Assembly: GCA_021158725.1 (NCBI GenBank) | Contig: JAGGUB010000080.1 | Location: forward strand, 1-9,896 | Reading direction: 5' to 3' | Source: Caldifarciminota bacterium | GTDB lineage: Bacteria > Hydrothermota > UBA3073 > NMUJ01 | Length of the DNA: 9,896 nucleotides | Shown here: positions 1-4,832 of the stretch, one piece after another | Layout of the letters: the number at the start of each line of letters is the position of its first letter | Numbering within the stretch: position 1 is the first letter of the stretch | Notes under the pieces: generated by a model | Told to the model about the DNA's origin: nothing | Database searches by the model: none | Seen by the model: the letters and a program-made list of their open reading frames with translations, nothing else | Translations under genes and position numbers: made by a program

Positions 1-99
1 ATAGTTGCGTGACAGTATTTCGTAACCATTGAGCTGCAAATAGCGGAGGGCGACGAGTTCACCCTCATCCCCGACTGTATAAAGGGATGGCTCCGCCAT
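1..99 (-). CDS. yraN: YraN family (UPF0102) nuclease-like protein, N-terminal fragment
   Basis: This is the first 33 codons of a gene that leaves the window on the left. The translation begins MAEPSLYTVGDEGE and continues to LNGYEILSRNY. It matches the start of the YraN/UPF0102 family, which opens with a G..GE..A..YL segment followed by GY.IL.RN(Y/W). Members have a predicted PD-(D/E)XK nuclease fold and no settled cellular role. The ATG at 97-99 has a purine-rich GAGGGGGTG sequence about 6 bases upstream, a good ribosome binding site. yraN directly downstream of rnhB is a widespread bacterial arrangement, which supports the call. The reading frame of the upstream rnhB passes through this gene in another frame instead of stopping before it; see the rnhB entry. 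The catalytic part of the domain lies outside the window. Confidence 0.75.
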   Translation of the reverse strand, partial: MAEPSLYTVGDEGELVALRYLQLNGYEILSRNY

Positions 100-710
100 T
101 TTAACACCCCCTCTATTGTCAAAACCTTTTTTACTGGTTTATAGTTAACCCTATAAATGGGTAACGGCCCCAACTGTAACAACTTATTGATATGCTCACG
201 TGTGGGGTAACCTTTATGTTGTGCAAACCCATAATCCGGGAAAAATATATCATAAATCTCCATCACCCTATCACGTATAACTTTTGCTACTATAGAAGCG
301 GCAGCTATATTAAGTGACTTCGTATCCCCCTTCACTATACCTTGTTGTGGAAACGGTAACTCATACGGTATTTCGTAACCATCCACCAACAACATGTTAG
401 GCTCTACCTTTAACTTTTTTATTGCACGTAACATTGCAAGATAGCTCGCATACCTGATATTGAAACACGTCACCTCCTCCGGTGATGCCCACCCATAACA
501 CCAATCCACAGCATGCTGTTTGATAGCCTCGAACAGTGACTCACGTGCGGTGGGGGTTAGTGTCTTGCTATCCCTAACTTTAATCTCACAGAACGGCGGC
601 AGTACCACCACCGCCGCAACCACCGGCCCGGCCAGCGGGCCACAACCTGCCTCATCCACACCTGCAACTAACAGGTCGTCCTTCCATAGCTGTAACTCGA
701 TAGCTGTCAT
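1..710 (-). CDS. rnhB: Ribonuclease HII
   Basis: RNase HII cuts the RNA strand of RNA:DNA hybrids and starts removal of single ribonucleotides from DNA. The domain covers residues 13 to about 196. The expected acidic residues are visible: D19 and E20 in GVDEAG, D110 in LLVDGYE and D129 in VKGDTKSLNIAAASI, followed by KGYPTREH and LGPLPIYRVNYKPVKK, the normal C-terminal block. The usual G-R/K-G loop after the first Asp-Glu pair reads G22-C23-G24. The ATG at 708-710 overlaps the rplS stop as ATGA. The odd point is the C-terminus. Homology ends near position 122, but this frame has no stop before the left edge and crosses the whole visible part of yraN out of frame. Losing one base from the A6 run at 127-132 would end the protein at once (KPVKRF then TGA, 119-121). 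The true 3' end is therefore uncertain, while the identity is not. Confidence 0.9.
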   Translation of the reverse strand, partial: MTAIELQLWKDDLLVAGVDEAGCGPLAGPVVAAVVVLPPFCEIKVRDSKTLTPTARESLFEAIKQHAVDWCYGWASPEEVTCFNIRYASYLAMLRAIKKLKVEPNMLLVDGYEIPYELPFPQQGIVKGDTKSLNIAAASIVAKVIRDRVMEIYDIFFPDYGFAQHKGYPTREHINKLLQLGPLPIYRVNYKPVKKVLTIEGVLKWRSHPFIQSGMRVNSSPSAICSSMVTKYCHAT

Positions 711-1084
711 TTACGCTCTTTTATCTTAGCAGCTTTACCCTTCTTACCACGTAGGTAGTAGAGTTTAGCACGTCGTACCTTACCACGTCGTAAGACCTGC
801 AACTTCACAAGATTAGGTGAATACAGTGGGAATATGCGTTCCACACCATACCCATGTATAACCTTACGTACGGTGATGGTTCGTCTGATGCCTGCACCTT
901 TGACCGCAATGACGACACCTTCGAATGGATGTATCTTCTCCTTGTCACCTTCGATCATCCGCATATAAACTCTTACGGTATCGCCGGGCCTGAACTCCTC
1001 TATCTCCTTACCCTTGGTAGCCTCCTGTAGCAACTCCTTTTCTATATCTTCCAACCTAATTCTTGGCGTCGCCGTCGTTTCCAT
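707..1084 (-). CDS. rplS: 50S ribosomal protein L19
   Basis: L19 is a large-subunit protein at the interface between the two ribosomal subunits. The translation carries the family hallmarks FRPGDTVRVY, FEGVVIA, TVRKVIHGYGVERIFPLYSP and the C-terminal RRGKVRRAKLYYLRGKKGKA. From the ATG at 1082-1084 it is 125 residues, against about 115-120 for typical L19. This start has AAAGGA 7 bases upstream and overlaps the end of trmD by 43 bases. A second in-frame ATG at 1118-1120 has an even stronger GGGAGGA and would add 12 charged residues (MEERKEEGKDRT), giving 137 residues. The ATG at 1169-1171 is less likely, because it would overlap trmD by 130 bases. The stop overlaps the rnhB start as ATGA. The gene is in its standard place after trmD. 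Confidence 0.95.
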   Translation of the reverse strand: METTATPRIRLEDIEKELLQEATKGKEIEEFRPGDTVRVYMRMIEGDKEKIHPFEGVVIAVKGAGIRRTITVRKVIHGYGVERIFPLYSPNLVKLQVLRRGKVRRAKLYYLRGKKGKAAKIKERK

Positions 1085-1728
1085 AGTTCTGTCCTTTCCT
1101 TCCTCTTTTCTTTCCTCCATTTTTCTATCCTCCCATGATCTCCTGATAATAAAACTTCGGGTACCTTCCACCCCATGAACTCAACCGGCCTCGTATAATG
1201 GGGTGCATCCAGCAGCTCGTCAACAAATGAATCCGTAAGCGCCGATCCTATATCACCTATCACACCTGGTAGCAATCGCACCAAACTATCAATTATCACC
1301 AGGGCAGCAGGTTCACCCCCCGATAGCACATAATCACCTACAGATATCTCGTCATCCACCAAATGTTCACGTACACGTTCGTCCACCCCTTTGTAACGGC
1401 CACAAATAAGGATAATATGCTCACGGTTGAGATACTCCTTGACCACATCCTGTCGCCACAATCTACCCTGTGGTGACAACAGTACACGCCAGGTTTTGGG
1501 TGTCGAAAGTGCCTCCAACGCCCGATATATGGGTTCGATACGAAATATCATACCAGTACCGCCACCATAGGGGTAATCGTCCACTTTCTTGTGCTTATCC
1601 GTGGAGTAATCCCTTAGGTTATGTACTTTTATCTCAACCGCCCCCTTATCGAGCGCTTTTTTGATATTCCCCACCCTCAATGGGGAGTCGAAAAATTCAG
1701 GGAAGATGGTGAGGATCTCTATCTTCAT
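1042..1728 (-). CDS. trmD: tRNA (guanine-N1)-methyltransferase TrmD
   Basis: TrmD uses S-adenosylmethionine to methylate N1 of G37 in tRNAs with G36-G37, which prevents +1 frameshifting. The 228-residue length is typical for this SPOUT (trefoil knot) enzyme. Visible motifs in order are ILTIFPEFF (residues 5-13), YGGGTGMIFRIEPI (54-67), LLSPQGR (83-89), CGRYKGVDERV (109-119), EISVGDYVLSGGEPAA (127-142), LVRLLPGV (149-156) with R151, and DSFVDELLDAPHYTRP (166-181). D170 lies where the catalytic Asp of characterised TrmD enzymes sits. The family C-terminus VPEVLLSGDH..I..WR is intact. The start overlaps the khpA stop by one base (TAATG) and has no strong ribosome binding site, so coupling to khpA is likely. 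The last 43 bases overlap rplS. The usual upstream partner rimM is absent. Confidence 0.97.
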   Translation of the reverse strand: MKIEILTIFPEFFDSPLRVGNIKKALDKGAVEIKVHNLRDYSTDKHKKVDDYPYGGGTGMIFRIEPIYRALEALSTPKTWRVLLSPQGRLWRQDVVKEYLNREHIILICGRYKGVDERVREHLVDDEISVGDYVLSGGEPAALVIIDSLVRLLPGVIGDIGSALTDSFVDELLDAPHYTRPVEFMGWKVPEVLLSGDHGRIEKWRKEKRKERTELWKRRRRQELGWKI

Positions 1729-1964
1729 TACTCAATAATCTCAACCATCGCCCTCTTACCTTGTTTGAGGGCGGCAGCAGCTACTATCGAACGGATGGCA
1801 CGTGCCATCCTACCTTCACGCCCTATAACCTTACCCAAATCGGCCTTATCAACACGAAGCTCATATACCACGGTACGTTCGCCTTCTATCTCGGTGATGT
1901 TGACAGCATCTGGATAATCTACGAGGGCCTTAACGATCGCTGTTAGCAGTTCCTTCACGTTCAT
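1728..1964 (-). CDS. khpA: KhpA family KH-domain RNA-binding protein
   Basis: A 78-residue protein consisting of one KH domain. The RNA-binding GxxG loop is seen at residues 48-51 within DLGKVIGREGRMARAI, and the protein ends KQGKRAMVEIIE, typical of the KhpA (YlqC) family encoded after rpsP. In Gram-positive species KhpA pairs with KhpB/Jag and affects small RNAs and cell-wall growth; its role here is inferred only from family and place. The ATG at 1962-1964 has a perfect AGGAGG 6 bases upstream, inside the rpsP coding region, and the gene overlaps the rpsP 3' end by 35 bases. The stop overlaps the trmD start by one base. The position between rpsP and trmD is conserved in many bacteria. Confidence 0.93.
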   Translation of the reverse strand: MNVKELLTAIVKALVDYPDAVNITEIEGERTVVYELRVDKADLGKVIGREGRMARAIRSIVAAAALKQGKRAMVEIIE

Positions 1965-2238
1965 CGTCGCCTCCTGTTTCTAATAGTTTCTCTTTCTCCT
2001 TCAAGCTACGCAAAACACGTTCATACAAACGTAAGACACGGTTAGTAGGTTGGGCACCCTTCTTTAGCCACTCCTCAAACCGGTCAACGTCAAGCTTCAA
2101 CTCTTCCCCCCGTAGGGGGTCATAATACCCCAGAATCTCCACAAACTTACCATCACGGGGTGCACGTGCATCAGCCACCACTATACGGTAATGTGGGCGA
2201 TTACGTTTACCCGTACGCATTAAACGGATCCTCACCAT
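1930..2238 (-). CDS. rpsP: 30S ribosomal protein S16
   Basis: S16 is a small-subunit protein that binds 16S rRNA early in 30S assembly. The first 60 residues are unmistakable: MVRIRLMRTGKRNRPHYRIV, then VADARAPRDGKFVEILGYYD and the later EEWLKKGAQPTNRV. The protein is 102 residues, longer than the usual 75-90. The extra part is a charged tail (LKEKEKLLETGGDDEREG and on) encoded mostly by the stretch that overlaps khpA. The ATG at 2236-2238 is preceded by GGAGGG with a 3-base gap (AAG). An extended -10 element lies at 2256-2264, so rpsP is probably the first gene of the khpA-trmD-rplS-rnhB operon, with possible readthrough from the tRNA upstream. Confidence 0.97.
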   Translation of the reverse strand: MVRIRLMRTGKRNRPHYRIVVADARAPRDGKFVEILGYYDPLRGEELKLDVDRFEEWLKKGAQPTNRVLRLYERVLRSLKEKEKLLETGGDDEREGTANSDR

Positions 2239-2255
2239 CTTCCCTCCAGATTAAG

Positions 2256-2264
2256 ATTATATCA
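2256..2264 (-). promoter_or_regulatory. Extended -10 promoter element before rpsP
   Basis: On the minus strand the sequence reads TGATATAAT, a perfect TATAAT with the TGn extension of extended -10 promoters. Transcription would begin near 2249, giving a leader of about 11 bases that just holds the rpsP GGAGGG. No good -35 lies at 17 bases. A perfect TTGACA at 2288-2293 is 26 bases upstream of the TATAAT, too far to pair with it. The call rests on sequence match and location only. Confidence 0.45.
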
Positions 2265-2296
2265 ATAAACTAAACCACTATACAGCTTGTCAACAA

Positions 2297-2370
2297 CGCG
2301 CCTGGGAGGACTCGAACCCCCAACCAGCGGATCCGTAATCCGCCGCTCTATCCAATTGAGCTACAGGCGC
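2297..2370 (-). tRNA. tRNA-Arg(ACG)
   Basis: A complete 74-base cloverleaf. The acceptor stem pairs GCGCCTG with CAGGCGC, and the discriminator base is G. The D arm is GCTC/GAGC around a loop containing GG. The anticodon stem GCGGA/TCCGC encloses the loop TTACGGA, which gives anticodon ACG; A34 is expected to be converted to inosine to read CGT, CGC and CGA. The T arm is GGGGG-TTCGAGT-CCTCC with one G-T pair. CCA is not encoded, because the bases after the discriminator are TTG. Position 37 is G and follows G36, the pair TrmD requires. The 5' end is one base away from the stop codon of the upstream protein gene, so the tRNA is probably cut out of a shared transcript. Confidence 0.97.
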
Positions 2371-2371
2371 A

Positions 2372-3406
2372 TCATTTGATGATTATCTCGATGCTTGCTG
2401 GTATACCATTCAAACTTGCATCTGCTATCTGTTGAGAGCGATAACCAATATCCATAATCACTAATTCATTGAGTGGTAAAGATAATCCAGCTTCAAAATC
2501 CGTCAATATATCACCACCTATGAACACAACGTGTGGCTCACCGTAAAAATACAACCGCTTAATTAGCGGTACACGTAGAAATAGCCCAAGATCGAACCCC
2601 CAACTGGATTCACCTTCAAGGTAGTAACCGCGTGCACCAAGCTTACCGATCAGCTCGTAATGTGGTAGAAACTGATATATGAGGTGGAACCCCACCTCTG
2701 ACAGCCGTTGCGTGACATCAGCTGCTACAGTTTCGGTATATCCACGATACACGAAGCTGAGTCCACCTCGTGGTAGCATGAACCACAACACCCGTAGAGC
2801 GATTGTAGGTATACTACTATTGTAACCAAATGTATGTTGATACCCGAATGTCAAGTTCAACCTATTCTGTAGCTCAAGCTTACCTGCCCTACGTGGTTCA
2901 TACTCATAATACGGGGGTGGTGGCAGGTAGTATGGATAATAATAGGGGTAATAATGATAATGATACACGTAGTAGTAATGGTAATCACCTTGTACCTCCT
3001 CTGGTGGTGTTTCGGGTGGCTTGGGTTTCAGCTTCTTGAAGAAATCACCAAGTTTACCCTTTTTCTCCGACCCCTGTTTGTCGGTATCCGAACCTTCCTC
3101 CCCTTCAGTAGCCACCTGTATACTCTCTGTAGTTTGTATTTCTGTCTGTGGCTTATAATCCACTTTATGGAACAGCTCAGTTACCTTACCTCTACGGGTT
3201 ACTACGGTTGCGGTTTGCTGCCGGGTTTTGGTGGACGCTTTCCCTTTTGTAACCCCCTTAAAAGGGGTAACCTTTTTCGAACCCACCTTTTCGACCTTCT
3301 CCACCTTCGTTTGCTTCTTTTTGGTATCACTCTCTTTCTTTATTTCCTTAGCCAGGATGGAGCTGCTCAAAAATATCACTATCAGGAAAATGCTCCACCA
3401 TTTCAT
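2372..3406 (-). CDS. Predicted outer-membrane beta-barrel protein with Tyr-rich spacer
   Basis: I do not recognise this 344-residue protein as a named family. Residues 1-19 form a signal peptide (MKWWSIFLIVIFLSSSILA). Residues 20-140 are a Lys/Thr/Glu-rich, probably unstructured segment. Residues 141-171 are an extreme aromatic stretch with 16 Tyr, 3 His and 7 Pro. From about 173 to the end, alternating hydrophobic and polar residues with many aromatics (LNLTFGYQHTFGY, GGLSFVYRGYTE, VGFHLIYQF, FDLGLFLRVPL, LYFYGEPHVVFIGG) suggest a small beta barrel of roughly 8-10 strands. It ends in Lys rather than the Phe often seen in outer-membrane proteins. The start at 3404-3406 has GGAGGT 3 bases upstream; the ATG at 3440-3442 would put 12 polar residues before the signal peptide. 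The role is unknown; an envelope or cell-wall linking function is a guess. The stop lies one base from the tRNA-Arg gene. Confidence 0.8.
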   Translation of the reverse strand: MKWWSIFLIVIFLSSSILAKEIKKESDTKKKQTKVEKVEKVGSKKVTPFKGVTKGKASTKTRQQTATVVTRRGKVTELFHKVDYKPQTEIQTTESIQVATEGEEGSDTDKQGSEKKGKLGDFFKKLKPKPPETPPEEVQGDYHYYYVYHYHYYPYYYPYYLPPPPYYEYEPRRAGKLELQNRLNLTFGYQHTFGYNSSIPTIALRVLWFMLPRGGLSFVYRGYTETVAADVTQRLSEVGFHLIYQFLPHYELIGKLGARGYYLEGESSWGFDLGLFLRVPLIKRLYFYGEPHVVFIGGDILTDFEAGLSLPLNELVIMDIGYRSQQIADASLNGIPASIEIIIK

Positions 3407-3428
3407 TTTACCTCCATCACTAATAAAC

Positions 3429-3452
3429 TTATCCCACCCCATATGATGTCAA
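3429..3452 (-). promoter_or_regulatory. Possible promoter of the beta-barrel gene
   Basis: A perfect -35 hexamer TTGACA is read on the minus strand at 3447-3452, at a sensible distance from the start at 3406. No convincing -10 follows at 16-18 bases. The nearest AT-rich hexamer is TTTATT after 19 bases, just left of this interval at 3422-3427. The location in the divergent gap supports a promoter here, but its exact form is unclear. Confidence 0.3.
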
Positions 3453-3508
3453 TATATTCAATCATAAGGCTGGCAGTTGACGAGCGGGCTGGACTTACAT
3501 ATTAAAAT

Positions 3509-3907
3509 ATGAGGTTTATGAAGTTATTGACTTTATCGGCTGTTGTTTTATCATCATGTTTACCGATGTATGTAGCTGAACGTAAGAAATCACCTGAAGA
3601 GGTGGTTCAGCTCGCATTTACTGCATTCCTACAGAACGATTGGGATACGTTTCTAAAATACGTGGATACCTCCACATGGGATAGTATAATATCGGACGAA
3701 CACGATCGCACCACCATTTACAAACAGCTACTACCCAAGGCGTTTCGTGACGCCAAGTCCGAACTCGGTACGTACGGTGAGTGGCGTATCGTACATTCCT
3801 CCATAACATCCGATACCAGTGCCACTGTCATAATAGCTACCGATAAAGGAAGGATTGACATACACCTGCGTAAGGTTGACAGCGACTGGAAAATAGTACT
3901 ACCGTGA
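3509..3907 (+). CDS. Predicted NTF2-like lipoprotein
   Basis: A 132-residue predicted secreted protein. The N-terminus has a short basic start, a hydrophobic stretch LLTLSAVVL and then LSSC, a plausible lipobox with the lipidated Cys at residue 17. The mature part starts SPEEVVQLAFTAFLQNDWDT, like the first helix of small NTF2-like (DUF4878-type) domains, and ends with predicted strands (WRIVHSSIT, SATVIIATDKGRIDIHLRKV, DWKIVLP). Such domains often bind a ligand in a cone-shaped cavity, but no catalytic residue is evident. The ATG at 3509 has no clear ribosome binding site. The ATG at 3518 has GAGG only 3 bases away and would shorten the signal peptide to 13 residues before the Cys. The gene is first in a plus-strand operon, and its TGA overlaps the rsmE start as TGATG. 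The fold is likely; the function is unknown. Confidence 0.75.
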   Translation: MRFMKLLTLSAVVLSSCLPMYVAERKKSPEEVVQLAFTAFLQNDWDTFLKYVDTSTWDSIISDEHDRTTIYKQLLPKAFRDAKSELGTYGEWRIVHSSITSDTSATVIIATDKGRIDIHLRKVDSDWKIVLP

Positions 3908-4635
3908 TGCCATATTTCTATATCCCCAAACCCAACATCAAGGGTGAGTTCGCGATATTCACCCCAGAAGAGAGTCACCACATACGTGACGTGTTACGTC
4001 ATCGACAAGGTGACATAATCAAGGCAGTTGATGGCGAAGGTACCCTATACGAAATAGAGCTTACACGATGTGAGAAACGCAAACCAGTCGAAGGCAAAAT
4101 AATAGCCAGCCAATACTTTGAAGACGACCTCACTACGCGGGTGACACTCGCCTGCGCTATACCGAAGAAAAACCGTATGGATATACTTGTTGAGAAAACC
4201 ACAGAGATAGGGGTGGCAGAGATCATACCAATGATAACAGCACGTACAGAAAACACACGTGCAAGGATAGCACGTTGGAACAAAATTGCCATCAACGCCA
4301 TCAAGCAAGCTCGTAGGTACCACTTACCGGTTATCCACAAGGCACATAGGTTTGATGAGGTGCTGGATATGCTTGACACTCATGATATCGGTGTGATAGC
4401 TGTCACCACCGGTGAAACGTACAAGTTACGTGATGTGTTACAGGATAAACATAAGATACTGGCACTTGTAGGGCCAGAAGGTGACTTTACAAAAGACGAA
4501 TTAGAGTTATCTATTAAGAAAGGGTTTATCCCTGTAAGCTTAGGACGTTACGTTCTACGCACAGAAACCGCAGGTATTGTGATTGTAGCAACAATATTGT
4601 ATGAATTGAATGAAATCCAAAAAGGAGGCACATGA
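3907..4635 (+). CDS. rsmE: 16S rRNA (uracil-1498-N3)-methyltransferase RsmE
   Basis: RsmE methylates N3 of U1498 in 16S rRNA near the decoding site, using S-adenosylmethionine. The 242-residue protein has the N-terminal PUA-like part with ESHHIRDVLRHRQGD (residues 22-36). The SPOUT methyltransferase part follows: KKNRMDILVEKTTEIGVAEI (87-106), the AINAIKQARR helix (128-137), LVGPEGDFTKDE (187-198) and the knot segment LGRYVLRTETAG (212-223). All are family signatures. The start at 3907 overlaps the upstream stop by one base; a GTG one codon earlier is possible but less likely. The stop overlaps the rpsU start (ATGA). It is followed by a ribosomal protein gene, in keeping with a role in ribosome maturation. 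Confidence 0.96.
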   Translation: MPYFYIPKPNIKGEFAIFTPEESHHIRDVLRHRQGDIIKAVDGEGTLYEIELTRCEKRKPVEGKIIASQYFEDDLTTRVTLACAIPKKNRMDILVEKTTEIGVAEIIPMITARTENTRARIARWNKIAINAIKQARRYHLPVIHKAHRFDEVLDMLDTHDIGVIAVTTGETYKLRDVLQDKHKILALVGPEGDFTKDELELSIKKGFIPVSLGRYVLRTETAGIVIVATILYELNEIQKGGT

Positions 4636-4832
4636 TACGAGTAGAAGCGCAACCGGGTGAGAGTTTTGAGTCACTTTTCCGTCGGTTTAAACGTATCATA
4701 GAGAGGGATCGCATACTTTCAGAGTATAAGAAACATCAGGTATATGAGAAACCCAGCGAAATAAGAAGGAAGATCAAACTTAAGAAAGAGTGGGAACGCA
4801 AGAAGGCACGCCTCGCCAGCAAAAAGCCGTAA
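4632..4832 (+). CDS. rpsU: 30S ribosomal protein S21
   Basis: A 66-residue, strongly basic protein of typical S21 length. It shows the family pattern: the start IRVEAQPGESFESLFRRFKR, then the central YKKHQVYEKPSEIRRK and a Lys/Arg-rich tail. S21 sits on the 30S platform near the anti-Shine-Dalgarno end of 16S rRNA and helps initiation. A perfect AAAGGAGG lies 4 bases upstream of the ATG, inside the end of rsmE, and is the strongest ribosome binding site in this operon. The start overlaps the rsmE stop by 4 bases, and the TAA shares one base with the mutS2 ATG (TAATG). Confidence 0.95.
   Translation: MIRVEAQPGESFESLFRRFKRIIERDRILSEYKKHQVYEKPSEIRRKIKLKKEWERKKARLASKKP

Noticed and set aside
2239..2296. 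Terminator or riboswitch between tRNA-Arg and rpsP
   Set aside because: No stable hairpin with a T-run and no recognisable aptamer is present; only the promoter-like elements are supported.
2894..2990. TAATRG-like microrepeats on the plus strand as a tandem repeat array
   Set aside because: The pattern is explained by runs of Tyr and His codons on the minus strand and has no fixed period.
3249..3277. Inverted repeat CCCCTTAAAAGGGG followed on the plus strand by a T5 run, like a terminator
   Set aside because: It lies inside the coding region of the barrel gene, the usable stem is only about 4 base pairs, and no plus-strand gene precedes it.
3477..3505. Plus-strand TTGACG, 17 bases, TATTAA as promoter of the lipoprotein gene
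   Set aside because: The predicted transcription start (about 3512) falls inside the gene after the 3509 ATG. It would only work with the 3518 start and a 6-base leader.
2954..3505. Long plus-strand open frame of 183 codons opposite the barrel gene
   Set aside because: It mirrors the low-complexity Tyr/Lys-rich coding sequence, has no ribosome binding site and encodes a peptide with no family resemblance.
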